Shown here in pieces: positions 10,976-21,285 of a stretch of 35,028 nt of DNA. Below the pieces are notes generated by a model that made no database searches, was not told the origin of the DNA, and was given only the letters and a program-made list of their open reading frames with translations. The position numbers and the translations under genes were made by a program. How positions within the stretch are numbered: the first letter of the stretch is position 1; every line of letters starts with the position of its first letter. The stretch is from Spirogloea muscicola (taxonomy: Eukaryota > Streptophyta > Zygnematophyceae > Spirogloeales > Spirogloeaceae), in the NCBI GenBank assembly GCA_009602725.1, contig WELB01000088.1, positions 541,982-577,009 of the forward strand, written 5' to 3'.

Positions 10976-11046
10976 GTTTAGTTTGCCCTAGACTCTGCCT
11001 GAACAATGTATCGGCGTGAATTGGCCTCCATGTCATTTGATGGACC
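10976..11046 (+). mobile_element. Fragment of element A 3' tail
   Basis: Contains the tail core GACTCTGCCTGAACAATGTA followed by a TGAATTGGCCTCCATGTCAT-like segment. The same core occurs at about 16811 (-), 20547 (-), 23931 (+), 25921 (+) and 27876 (+). There is no coding part attached. Confidence 0.75.
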
Positions 11047-11497
11047 CCACGCGCTTTCCCTCCTGGACGAGCCTTACATCGGAAGAGCCGTTCCTTCCAT
11101 GACTTGTAACGGGTCCTCAGCCAACAAACAACGACGGCGAAGCTCGCAGAGCGCTGCCCGTCTTGCGCGCCCCCGCAGGCCGCCTGCCCCGCGCCCAAGC
11201 CACGGAGAGCGCCCGCGCCTGCGGATTGAACGAGCATCATCGTCCCTCAAGGGGCTGAGAGCCTGGTCGTAAGGCACGCCTGGGCGGACCAGGAGGCCAT
11301 CATGCAGCCCGCTGCGCCCTGCATCACAAGAGCGGACCATTGCTAGCAGGCGGATGCGATCGTGCCCTGCCACAGACGCAACCCTGTGTTCAAGAGGCCT
11401 TCAAGGACGTCAGTCACGATCAGCAGCATCATGATAGGGCGCTAGTGTCCAGCCTTGAGATATAGAAAAAATAGGAGGGGCTGCTCCCTGTTTCCAC

Positions 11498-14400
11498 ATG
11501 GCCGTTGCAAGGAACTCGGCAGAGGAATCACTGGACTCTCCAGGCGATGAGGACTTTCGGTCAGCTAAGTCCTTCTACAGCGGGGGTTTTAGCACCCCGA
11601 GGGCTGAGAGAGATGCTAGCCTTTTGAAGGTGATGATGTCGTCCATAAGGTCAGCCACAGTTTCACCACTGCCTCAAGTTTGCCAAGATGATTGTGTTAC
11701 AAGGCCTTGTGTCTCTACAAATTCCTCAAGCACGTGGCTGCCTGAGGTAGAATAGTGTCAAGCACTTATAGTTGCAATGCACTACTAGTACGTGCCAGCA
11801 GGACATGTGATAGTGCGACCTTAATGCTCTTGTGTATGAGATAACAGGCATTAGTGGGCTGCTCTAGTGCTTCGACACGCAGGAGCTCTAGCAATTGGCT
11901 TCTGAGTGAATTAGCCCGTAGTAAAGAGGAAAATGAGTCAACTTAAGTATGCCAGTACATTACTGTCTTGTGTGTTTCATGTTGTCAGCTTTTCAATGTG
12001 CACTGGTGCAACAAGTGGCCTAGCTGCCATGTAATACAAGGTCAAGTCATCCGCTCTTTGTGCAACCATTGCTAATTGTGACTCTGCCTTCCATTGACAC
12101 CTAGAATGGTGCCGGAAGTCGCTGTAGAGACCCCTACTTCCGCTTCCAAAGAAGCTCCCACAGAAGCAGATGACGATGCTGTGTCCCTACTCCACAGGTG
12201 AGGTGCAAATAAATTAGCTGCAATCTGATTGCAATCTATTGAGCGAAGCTGCTGTGTTTCCTTGTCATCTCTAGGCCAGGCGCTGGTAGTCACTGTAGTT
12301 ATCCCTGAGAGGTCAATCTGTGCTCGTAAATTCGCCCTTTATTTTCCTGTTTTCTTCTCCACGGGGTCATGAAGCTGAAAACCTGATCATAATCATATCA
12401 TAATGCTTCATGTCCCTAGTAGCAAGTTGAGCGGGGAGCTTGACTATGATGATCTGGTCTTCTCGCCTGTCAGTTATCCAAGTCATCAGGTAGGCCCAAC
12501 TACTTCTGTGATCCTGTTCAGTAAGTCAAGCAAGCCCTGTGCACAGCTCTGAGTCATAATCTGCTGAGTGCAGGTCAATGTGACCAACCAGCAGAAGGAA
12601 AGGCAAACCTGCACCAAGTATGCCTTGAGCAGAGCAATCATTGTTTCATAGCGTGCATCAGAAGGTAAGGAATGAGCTATACTTTGTCATTGATTTCTGT
12701 AATTTCACTGTACTTTGTGTGGCAGACGCCCTTTTATCGCCGTTGCTTTGGATTCCTGCTGAAGCGACCACTCGTTGGGGTTATGATACTTGCAGCAATT
12801 ATAGTACTCTTAGTTGCTGGCCACAGTGCACAACATCTGCCAGCCTGCCACAATGTGTTACTCACAGGTAACAAGGTATATCCAAGTAGCTCACAGCGGC
12901 AATGAGATTGCTAGATGTATTCATATTATCTAGCTAAGCGTGGTCCTTCCCTGCAAATACTGACTGCCGTGAATAAATGTCTGGTGCAGTGCCCTCTGTG
13001 GCAGATATGTCTTTGAAAGAGAAACTTGGGCAGATGATCATTGCCAGTATGGTTGACCTGAATGACGGCGAGGACATAAGTAAATACTGTCTCGGAGCAG
13101 TGACAAGCCGGCCTGGCGAGCCACCCCGATTCGGAGCATCAGCAAAGGACTGGGCAGACATGACTTCACTGTACCAAGCCAGGGCTTTGAGTACAAGATT
13201 GAGGATTCCAATGATTTATGGTGTTGAGGCTAATCATGGACATGGCTCCGTTCACGGCGCAACAATCTTCCCCCACGCAATTGGGCTTGGAGCAACTGGC
13301 AACCATTCGCTACTTCAGCTTGTGGCCTTTGCAGGTCAGCGCCAGCCTCCTGGTTCACCAGCCAGAGAGTAGGTTTTTGTCACGACCTCTGAGCAATGCC
13401 AGCATCAGGTTGTGATGAAGAAGTCACAGAAGTCTGGTCTCTGATGAATGTACCACCGAGGTTCTGAACTTGCACTAGCACCATAGTGCAGTGCACATAT
13501 AAATGAGGTAAGCTAGTGCAGTTGCATGCATAAGGCTAGCAACAATTCAGATTGTCTACTTTCTGCATAGTCATGGCTAATGTCAATGTTTCTTGCACCT
13601 AGCAGTTGCTGAAGAGATGGCTGCCACAGGCATTCGTTGGAATTTTGGCCCTATGCTTTCCACTTGCCTGGATCCACGATGGGGAAGATGTTACGAGTGT
13701 TTTAGTGAAAGCAAGCACCTAGTATCAGCCCTAAGTACGCAGCTGACCGGATTCTCAGGGGATCCAACCAGCATAGAGATGTCAGAAACGAGAAGGTAAG
13801 TCTCTTAAGGCCTTCAATCAAGGCAGAACTTGGTTATAGACGAATCGGTGTATGTAAAGAGCTTCACTTACTAAGTATATCTTTGGTCCTCTGTGCAAAA
13901 TTCATTTGCTACTTTGTAAGCCAACACCATCAGCGTTCAATGGACTCGGCAGCTGGGATTGGGGTGCTCCTAGAAGCAGATGTTGGGGGTCAAGGACGTC
14001 TATCTCCCACTGACCAACTTCTAACCACGTCTCACAGGGAGTTGGTGGCAACCTGTGGAAAGTTCTTCTACGGAGCAGGGGGTACAGCAAATGCTTTTAC
14101 CAATGGAGACACAGAAGGCTCAGATGCATTCGTGCGATCTCTAGACTTCCTCTCGTTCTTTGATGCACGGGTGAGGTAAGATTTTGGTGAGGTAAGAAAT
14201 TGACGAGATGATCAGGGCAGTGCATGCAATCTTGCAAAATGGGGTCAATATGTCTAGTTGTTGGTGGCCCTTTATATATGATATCATAATGTTGTGGTAA
14301 TCTTAAGTACTCTCGGCACTTTGTATGTAATGCCGTACCGATTATGTCACAATCTGCTGGGTTAAGAGGAATGTGTGCGACATCCTTGCATACAAGAGCA

Positions 14401-16275
14401 GGACTACGAGGAGGGCAGTCTGTTTCTCAAGTAAGTGTATTGCAGTGCTTACTGAGCTCATTCCTGGTATGCAGGGGCATCAATTCATTCATGCTTAACA
14501 ATGGCAGCATCAACGGGTCATCTGTGCATGGCAACCCCTACTTCGCAGATATTTTGCGAAAGCAGTTGGGCTTTGAAGGGCCGATTGTATCTGCTCATGG
14601 GGGACTCAAGAGCATCCCAGGAGATTGGGCTACTCAGGTATGTTTACCCTTCTCCATGCTGTGTCTAATGCTCGCAAGTAGCAAATGCTCGCAAGTCGTC
14701 AACATATGACACAAAGAAAAAGCTGGTGGAGTGAATATCTCCTGGCTGCAAGTCGGAGGTGACACTACTTCAGTGCTCAGAGATAACAAAGTTCACCAAT
14801 GGGCTGCATCGACAAGACTTCCTGTATCACATGGACTAAATCTGATGCAGGTCCGCAAGGTAGTCAATGCTGGCATTGACATGATCCAGCCTGGACCTGG
14901 TCAGTACCTCCGCCTATTACAGACCCTGGAAACTGAGGTCAAGGAAGGCCGGATTAGTGAACTCCAAGTGGATGCTGCTGTGCAGCGAATCTTGAGCATG
15001 AAGACTGCCCTCGGTCTTTTCGAGAGTCCTTGCTCTCCTGGCCCATATGAACTGGCCTTGGACTCAGTAGGTTCTGCACAACATCGTCAAATTGCCAAAG
15101 AGTATTCCCTGCTCTTATCATGTCAAATGTGTGGACTCATCTGGCTAGCACAAAGTCATAAGCCTTGAATCTAGCGCGTACTTATAAAGTGGCATCTGTC
15201 TCTACCACTATTCCCCCTTTTGCTTATTGTTGTGTTGGTAGAGTAGAGGCCGCGCGCGACGTTTTAGATTATGTGAATGGAGCTTGTTTTCAGGCAGGTG
15301 TACTTAGCCATGTCAGGCAGTACAGAGCATTCACTAGTCCTGGATGCCAATAAAATCAGAGCGATGAGCACTATGCCTCATGGATGTGAACTTGTGGTCT
15401 GCACAGGTGACTAAGCATTCCTCTCTGTTACCTTGCAGAGCTGTTCGTCAATCCTTGGTACTTCTTAAGGATGGCGGCAATGGGAGGGACAAGCTCCTAC
15501 CTTTGGAAACACGGGGCAAAACCTACTACTTGACTGGAAGCCATGCAGACAACCTGGGATACCAATGTGGTGGCTGGACACTCTCTGTGCAGGGCAGCGG
15601 AGGTCCTATCACAATTGGTAAGGCATGATAAGAGCAGATGACATCATGAAGAAGCTTTGGGTCGCATCTGCGCTGATATAGCAGTGTTCTCATGCTCCCT
15701 TTACATCAAGGAGCACATCAAACTCGGGTGGGACTGATTGGATGTTTGTTCTCCATACCTCAGGGACCACGGTGCGCGAAGCATTTGAGACTATTCTGGG
15801 AAGCAGCGCAAAGCTCATCTATGAGTTGCAACCATCGAGCAACATTTCTGCAGACTACGGGGTAGTGGTCATTGGGGAGACACCCTATGCAGAGACTTCA
15901 GGAGATGAAGCAAACAAACCCAAAAGCGAATGCCTGCAGCTGAACAGCGCTGCTCGAACTACCATCAGCACAGTGTGCAGCTCTATGCCATGCATCCTTG
16001 TGTTGATTACTGGCAGGCCGCTAATTGTTGAAGATCTCCTAGAACTCGTGCACACCCTTGTAGTTGCATGGCTGCCCGGAACAGAGGGCCTCGGTGTGGC
16101 CGAAATGCTACTCCAAGAAGATCTGGACTTCACTGGCATGCTCCCAGTCACGTGGCCCAAGTCTGTTTCGCAGCTACCATACACAAACTCTCGAGCTGGA
16201 GCCCCTCTGTTCCCGTTTGGCTATGGGCTGACCAAGGCGGGGAGCCGCCTTCAAAGACCCGAAGGGCACCATTGA
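11498..16275 (+). CDS. Membrane-anchored GH3-family (beta-glucan exohydrolase-like) protein with altered active site
   Basis: Exons: 11498-11649, 12105-12197, 12420-12489, 12574-12642 (least sure), 12726-12867, 12990-13334, 13606-13795, 14038-14175, 14475-14637, 14851-15101, 15439-15617 and 15764-16275, about 767 aa. A cytosolic, acidic/Ser-rich N-terminus precedes one membrane helix (about residues 140-165, VGVMILAAIIVLLVAG), so it looks like a type II membrane protein. The GH3 fold follows plant/barley exohydrolases: GVEANHGHGSVHGATIFPHA, WNFGPMLSTCLDPRWGRCYE, GIDMIQPGPGQY, SHADNLGYQCGGWT, VVIGETPYAETSGDE, ITGRPLIVEDLL and AWLPGTEGLGVAEML. The nucleophile motif usually reads VISDWEGI; here it is IVSAHGGL, with Ala near residue 440 in place of Asp. 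The KHFVGDGGT motif reads KFFYGAGGT. The acid/base-region motif is kept. Hydrolysis is therefore doubtful; a binding or regulatory role is possible. Confidence 0.88.
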
Positions 16276-16750
16276 TGTTACCACTATCCTCTTTCACCTT
16301 CGACTGCACTGTGCCTGCATCATCGGTCGGTCAGTTGTGTTGCATAAGGCTGTGTTAAGTAAGGCTGCAGTGTGCAGTGGATCATAACGGGCTATTCATA
16401 CAATATAGCAATCGAGAAGTCCTCACTATGCTTCGACCGTCGCAAGTTGGGGGGCCCAAAGTGTGGCAGTCAATGTGCAGAAGCAATAACAGGGGCATGT
16501 GCTAAATCAGGGACTCAGTAGAAGAGAAAATCGAAGTACGCGGGCGGTGTGCATGAAGTTAGAGGAAGGCCAATCTGAGCCTTACAACGCCCTGCCCTGG
16601 TAATGTGCTGCCTAAGGGAGTCTCCAAGGTAGAAGAATTGCTCGCCATAAAAGAAGTGGCACTCACGATGGGGGCAAGGGCTGCGAAAAGCCAGCCCAAA
16701 AAGAACAAAGGCTAGGGGCTGGGAACGGTCAGCCCAAGAAGAATGAACAG
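16276..16750. other. GH3 3' flank and start of the repeat cluster
   Basis: The first ~230 bp are probably the GH3 3' UTR. From about 16530 onward there are minus-oriented repeat modules, including hairpin forms such as GGGCTGCGAAAAGCCAGCCC near 16678 and a related one near 16718. No gene is seen. Confidence 0.5.
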
Positions 16751-16754
16751 GGGT

Positions 16755-17700
16755 TCGGAGGAGAGAAGGCGTGCGGGGTGCAAGAAATGTTGGAGGCCAA
16801 TTCAAGCCGATACATTGTTCAGGCAGAGTCTAGGGCAAACTAAACAGGGCTACATAATATGGGGACCGAAATTAAGGTGCCCAAGGTGAACAGCACAAAT
16901 CCAACAAGCTAGGTTGGGGAGCTGGAGCGCCGCCACGAAAGCCGGAGGCCTGACTTAGAGCGCGCCCTGCAAGTTGATGAAGAGCCAATGCTTGCGAGCG
17001 CTGCAAACTAAGTGAGAGCCGCATTCTATAATATGCAACTAAGGCCTGCGGAATGCTGGAGTGGACCAAGCTGCCCCCCCCGACTTCGACGTCGCGCATC
17101 AATCAGCCGGGCCAGATGCTGGATCAGGGAGGACCGATTTATGCCATAGATTCGGTAATTATCCATGGCACACGGATGAAGATGGTTCCCTCGGGGATGG
17201 TTGTTGTCGAGCCGCTCCCTCTTGCGCTCCGCGCTGGACGTTGCCCAGCCAGACACGGTTGACGTGGGTGCGCCAGCTTTGTATGCGTCAATCAGTACCA
17301 CGTCCAGGAGCAGACGAGGCCCACCGCCCCAGGGGGTGGCGACCACGTCCAGAAGCCGCACGTATGGTTTGCCGCGCATTGAGGAGATTGGCATGATGCC
17401 AGACACCTCCATCGCCCGATGATACCCCGCCTCTCGCACAATTCCAAACGTAAGTGTCCCTGAGTAAGTCGTGGGAGGCAATGCGCTCACCCCCCTCAAC
17501 ACATCTCAGCATATAAGCAACTAGCTCGAGATCGTCATCGGCAATGTGGCCACACTCTCACTGGCGGGTGCCAACCAAGCAAGGGGGGGTGGAGGCCGAG
17601 GTGGTGGTGGAGCGCTGGAAGCGGACACACACGCAAAAGCACATTTGTATAGCTCGGCCGTCTCGTACGGCGTGGCTGTCGGGGTGATCCAGGCACGGCC
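16755..17700 (-). mobile_element. Element A copy, 5'-truncated and frameshifted
   Basis: On the minus strand this is a close relative of 22531-24000. Its tail (CTCTGCCTGAACAATGTA core, then ATTATGTAGC) lies at 16790-16870. The coding C-terminus lies upstream to about 17700 and includes the CCHC region and endonuclease-like segment (LLLDVVLIDAYKAGAPTSTV, identical to the intact copy). An extra base around 17445-17455 shifts the frame between LLRDT and FGIVREAGYH. A second shift lies near 17070, and the terminal LTRGY codons are changed. It is a dead copy. Confidence 0.82.
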
Positions 17701-17724
17701 GCTCAGGCCCGCTATCCCCCCACT

Positions 17725-17900
17725 GCCGAGAGCGGGCGGTGGTCGCTGCTCGGTTCCCCGCCTGGCGCGGTGCCCGCCACCTCAGCGCGGCGCGAGCGCC
17801 CCCCCTCCGAGGGGCGCCCGCGCCCGACTCCCGGCTTGGGGCGGGCAGGCCCTCGACGCGGCGCCCTGGGCCCCGGCAGGCGCCGCCCATTCAGCAGCCT
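17725..17900. other. GC-rich island
   Basis: About 170 bp of very GC-rich, CpG-dense sequence, much richer than its surroundings. Open frames exist in several frames because stops are rare, so coding cannot be claimed. It abuts the 5' end of the truncated element A copy and may be an older insertion or part of another element. Confidence 0.4.
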
Positions 17901-18044
17901 TGCAACGCCCCCACTCGGGTCACAGGCAGTCGCTACACTGCACGGCACGGCAATAAATGCTTGCGGGACGCTATCATGCCCCAAGCCACCGGCCCGACTA
18001 CAACAACATGCGTCTACCAGCTGAGTCAAGCAGTGGAGTAGTGA

Positions 18045-18165
18045 CTAGTGCATACCGTAGCCGCCATAGATGTTCATATCGCGTGAATGAAAGGGGTCTC
18101 CCCGGAGTTGATCCTTGCAGTGCCGCTCTTTATATCCGCATGCTTTGTCGCCAGCCAGTACAGTC
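18045..18165 (-). mobile_element. Divergent fragment of the element A endonuclease-like region
   Basis: The minus strand reads KERHCKDQLRGD ... DMNIYGGYGM. This parallels KERHYHDHPRGD ... AMDIYGGYGV in the 445-aa ORF. It is a short, older relic of the same family, separate from the copy at 16755-17700. Confidence 0.65.
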
Positions 18166-18169
18166 GGCG

Positions 18170-18780
18170 TGAGTGCCCCTAATGCCACGACATCATCCAA
18201 ATAGAAGAATGAAAATGGGTGGGGGCTGCAAAAAGCCAGCCCAGAAAGAATGGACAGCATTTCCCCAATGAGTTACCTGGTTTACTAAGCTCCCCTCCGC
18301 TGTAGTCTCCTGCATAGCTGTGTGGTTTAGGCCCTTTATGGCTCTTTGAACATTGTCCATTCTTCCTGGGTTGGCTTTCCCAGCCACCTGCTTAAGTTGG
18401 GCGAGCTTCTTCCAATGAGAGAAAGACTCTTGGTATGCGTCCCAAGTAAAATGCGTCACAGCTATTGCACAGCTCGCGCCGCCTTCAGAAGAAGACTCCT
18501 TCCAGCTCTATTCTATGGGCTGGCGTCTCCCAGCCACCGCCCTCTCCTGGAAGCGTCGTTTCTCTTCCAGAAGGAGGGCGATGGCTCTGATTGCAGTGCC
18601 GCTCTTTGGATAAAGTTGCTCTTCCGGAGTATGGCTGTGAGCTGCTTTGGGCTGGCTGTTCACAGCTCTCGCCTTCATTCCCTTCTCTGCCAATTTCGTT
18701 TTTGGGGTTTAGGCTTAGGTTTAGGGTCGATCACAGCACTGGAAGAGTCTCAACTCTGCACACCCCCTTGAGAGAGCCAC
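18170..18780. repeat. Stretch of GGCTGG/CAGCC modules in mixed orientation
   Basis: Several repeat modules sit here, for example near 18226 (minus sense), 18366 (plus) and 18522 (plus), each with a GGCTGG..CAGCC self-complementary core. No complete gene is seen. The open frames on both strands are Ser/Leu-rich and look like translated repeats. Confidence 0.55.
18704..18726 (+). repeat. Short degenerate telomere-like repeat
   Basis: GGGGTTTAGGCTTAGGTTTAGGG contains about three imperfect units of the plant/green-algal telomere motif TTTAGGG. It may be chance, a relic of telomere-associated elements, or a repaired break. Confidence 0.45.
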
Positions 18781-19450
18781 TTGTTCAAACCCCCCCTTCA
18801 CGAAAAGGTCGAGGTCGAGGTCGGATGACCATTACGTGGCGGAGGTCGCCGGGCGCCCAGCCGCCACACCAGCAGCACGTGCGGAGATTTGGCGGAAACG
18901 TGCGACAGCGGAGCGCCAGCTCGGCGCTCCGCCTGCCGCAAGGCGGGAGCAGGTGCGCGCCGCGGTGGTGGACGAGAAGAGAAGCAAGGCAACTGCTCCC
19001 ACTCCCATTGCTTGCGACTGGCTTACCGAGCGCAGGCGGCCCGGGCAGTGCGGGCGCGCCCGCTCTGGACGCCGCCAGCGGTGGCACGCGGACGCGCAAG
19101 CGCAAGGCCACTGCGAGTGTGCTGCACGAGCACTGCCGGCTGCAGAGATTCCGCAGCCACTTGCGACCTGCCTTCTTCGTCGCAACCTCCAACCTGCAAG
19201 CTCGCGCTGCGAGGAGAACAACAGCGGCAGTGCGTCAACGCTGGCGCAAGCATGGGGGTGCAATCAGCAACTGCGGGTGGCTGCCACAAGCGCTGCACCG
19301 CGTACGCCGAGGGCATAGCGGGCACGCCGCCAAACAAGCCCGCCATGAGTTGCTGACTCATCCTGTGCCTGCAGGGACTTTGCAGGCGGCTGGACCGGCA
19401 TTCAGTTGCACCGCCGATTCCTGAACGCGAGCAAACAGCACTGCCGCTCT
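18780..19450. other. GC-rich region with a long open frame of unknown nature
   Basis: A plus-strand frame stays open from about 18591 to 19424 (277 codons). Other frames on both strands are also open over 130-160 codons, as expected for GC-rich DNA. The product would be Arg/Ala-rich, with no motif I recognise and no start context or splice support. It ends just before the assembly gap. I describe it but do not call a gene. Confidence 0.35.
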
Positions 19451-19466
19451 CCCAGGTATGTTTGCA

Positions 19467-19483
19467 NNNNNNNNNNNNNNNNN
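19467..19483. other. Assembly gap (17 N)
   Basis: A run of 17 unresolved bases. It lies directly next to the exact 111-bp repeat at 19484-19594, so a repeat-induced assembly join is possible. Confidence 0.99.
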
Positions 19484-19594
19484 GAGCTCGCCCAGCTTTC
19501 TGGTGCAAGGCACTAGCCTGAGCACGCTGCAAACAGGCCGAAACTCGACGTCGCAAGAGCGACAGATATGCAGCTGGCAAGCCCATCTCAGCCG
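19484..19594 (-). repeat. 111-bp exact duplicate of 3815-3925 (element ORF fragment)
   Basis: I read the two stretches as identical from GAGCTCGCCC to CATCTCAGCCG. On the minus strand they encode the SACLQRAQASALHQKAGRA segment of the retroelement C-terminus. The flanks differ on the right. On the left the comparison is blocked by the N gap. Confidence 0.9.
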
Positions 19595-20049
19595 GAAACA
19601 CATCTGCGCGTCGAGTGTAGCCTAGATTGGCAATGTTTTGAAGCAGAGTGTGGAAGCGAGGACCCAGACAGCCAAAGATGTCGATTGCAGCTGGCAGGAG
19701 TTGATCGAAAGAAGAGGGGCTGGCAAAACTTTACGGGCTGGCTCTTCACAGAAGAAGTGCTCGCTGATAGATAAAGCGCGGCCAGATTGACTGGTGGCTG
19801 GGAAAGGCCAGCCCAAAAGATTGGACAAGGTCCGAGGGAGCTTGAGTGCGAACGACTAGGACTGAGACATCAGCCGGGGAACGCTCAGTAACCTCTAGAC
19901 AGGAGATGCAGATCCGAGTAGCTAGCGATAGAGAAGAGGGGCAAAACCAGCCCAAAAAGAATGGACTGTGTCCAAAGCCCAAAACGGAAAAACGAAAAGG
20001 TGCCGAGAAAGGACTGCACTACAAAACACAAGACGATGCAGAGGGACAT

Positions 20050-20270
20050 TCAGTACCCACGAGTGAGCAACATCAAGTAAGAGTAGCTCGCTGCAGGGAA
20101 AGAGGCACTCCGCCGAGACCCAGAGGCAGCAGCCAGAGCACGGCCTGCTCGCGCGAGGACGGCGTAGGCGAGAGAAAGAAAGCGCGGCCAGATTGACTGG
20201 TGGCTGGGAAAAGGCAGCCCAAAGAGAGAGAAGGCGCGCGGGGCGCATGAATTGAAAGGAATGGACAAGG
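20050..20270 (-). mobile_element. Element B-like C-terminal fragment and tail
   Basis: The minus strand ends ARAGRALAAASGSRR, then SYLMLLTRGY plus stop, like RAGRALAAASGSGQG ... SDLRLLSRGY at 27642. Tail modules lie further upstream on the same strand. Nothing upstream of the C-terminus is preserved. Confidence 0.7.
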
Positions 20271-20334
20271 TCTGAAGGAGCCGGAGTGCGAAGGACTAGG
20301 ACTAAGACATCAGCCAGGGAACGCGTTGGAACGA

Positions 20335-20370
20335 AACCGCCAGGCGCATACGGAAGACTTAAGCGAGCAA
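20335..20370 (-). mobile_element. Tiny element B coding fragment
   Basis: The minus strand matches the SLAQVFRMRLAVS segment of element B, with one stop codon. It directly abuts the foldback at 20368-20460. Confidence 0.5.
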
Positions 20371-20460
20371 AGAGCTGCTTCTAAGGTCTGCCAGAGGCGC
20401 TGACCGGCGGCGTCGAAGTTGGGCAGCGCCCCTGGCAGACCATAGAAGCAGCTCTTCTTT
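20368..20460. repeat. 93-nt foldback with a 32-bp near-perfect stem
   Basis: Arms 20371-20402 and 20424-20455 are inverted copies (AGAGCTGCTTCT..GGTCTGCCAG) with about 30 of 32 positions paired and a ~21-nt loop. The size and pairing resemble a plant or Chlamydomonas microRNA precursor. An inverted-repeat relic of the surrounding elements is equally possible. Confidence 0.6.
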
Positions 20461-20484
20461 GGGGTCGACGGCTGTGAAATGCTA

Positions 20485-20640
20485 GACCATAGAGAGAGAA
20501 GGCGCGCGGGGCGCATGAAATGAAATGGAGGCCAATTCAAGCCGACACATTGTTCAGGCAGAGTCTAGGGCAAAGTAAACAGGGCTACATACTACGGAAA
20601 CCGAAACCAAGGTGCCTAAGGTGACATCAGTACCACAACA
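20485..20640 (-). mobile_element. Element A 3' tail fragment
   Basis: The minus strand carries the ordered tail blocks: the CACCTTAGGCACCTTGG-like block, the TATGTAGCCCTGTTTA block, the GACTCTGCCTGAACAATGTG block, then GGCCTCC and the CATGCGCCCCGCGCGCC block. No coding part is present. Confidence 0.75.
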
Positions 20641-20799
20641 GAATGGTCAAGGTCCAAAAAGGCCTGCAAGTGTCTCAATCACAGCTAAACAAGTCGCCGT
20701 AATTTGACAAAGAAAGAGAAGGCGGGCAGACCGCACTTTGGCTGCTTCTTCTGGGTTTGTCGGGGTAACTCTTATTGCGCCTTCCGGCCCTGTCCGACC

Positions 20800-21075
20800 T
20801 TGTCCATTTCTTTGGGCTGGCCTCTCACAGCCACTGCCATCGATTTGGAAGAGCTATTTCTTCTTTCCAGCCTCCCTTTCATTTCATGCGCTCCGCGCGT
20901 CTTCTCTCTCTCTCTTGCAGCTGCATCTTACTCCAACTTGCGGCTGCTGAGCAAGGGTTACCGAGCTTCTCTCTGTTACCAAGCTCCCGTTTGCTGTAGT
21001 TCCTGCAAGGCAATTGGCGCCTTTCTCGGACCTGAATGTTGCTCACTCGTGGGTACTGGGCTTCCTTCTGCAACG
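20800..21075 (+). mobile_element. Mixed element tail modules and a C-terminal codon block
   Basis: A GGGCTGGCCTCTCACAGCC module near 20814 is followed by a tail block (TTTCATTTCATGCGCTCCGC near 20876). After it comes a short coding block whose translation (SNLRLLSKGY) mimics the element C-terminus, then another near 21036 ending LLTRGY. These are fragments of at least two copies. Confidence 0.6.
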
Positions 21076-21156
21076 TCTACGTGTTTTGCAGTGTTTTGTT
21101 GTGTAGTCCTTTTTTGGCTCCTCTCTCTTTGGCTTTCGACATTGTCCATTCTTTTT

Positions 21157-21175
21157 GGGCTGGCTTTGCCAGCCC
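21157..21175 (+). repeat. Perfect GGGCTGGC/GCCAGCCC stem-loop of the element tail
   Basis: An 8-bp perfect stem with a 3-nt loop, the cleanest example of the hairpin shared by the element tails in this window. A GGGCGAGCACTTCTC-like terminus follows at about 21186, in the same order as in element B. Confidence 0.7.
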
Positions 21176-21285
21176 GTCTTCTTTATGGGCGAGCACTTCT
21201 CTGTCAGCCCCTATCCTTATCCAGCCCCTATCCTCTATGGGTGAGCCCTTCTCTCTTTCAGGGGGATAGTTTCCCGGCAGCTAGT

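Larger units (their letters stand above)
10435..11497. other. Region between divergent SNX2 and GH3 genes, with retroelement scraps
   Basis: This GC-richer stretch must hold both promoters. The minus-strand frame stays open upstream of the SNX2 start to about 10515, so the SNX2 N-terminus could be longer. Two oppositely oriented fragments of the element A tail lie here (10730-10775 and 10976-11046). The remainder to about 11300 is GC-rich with no recognisable gene. Confidence 0.5.

Noticed and set aside
11498-16275. Calling the GH3 gene a pseudogene
   Set aside because: All twelve exons are open with matching phases and sound splice motifs. Only the active-site residues differ, which fits a pseudoenzyme better than decay.
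18591-19424. 277-codon plus-strand open frame
   Set aside because: Three or more frames on both strands are open in this GC-rich DNA, the product has no motif or splice support, and its start lies in repeat modules. Described as a region only.
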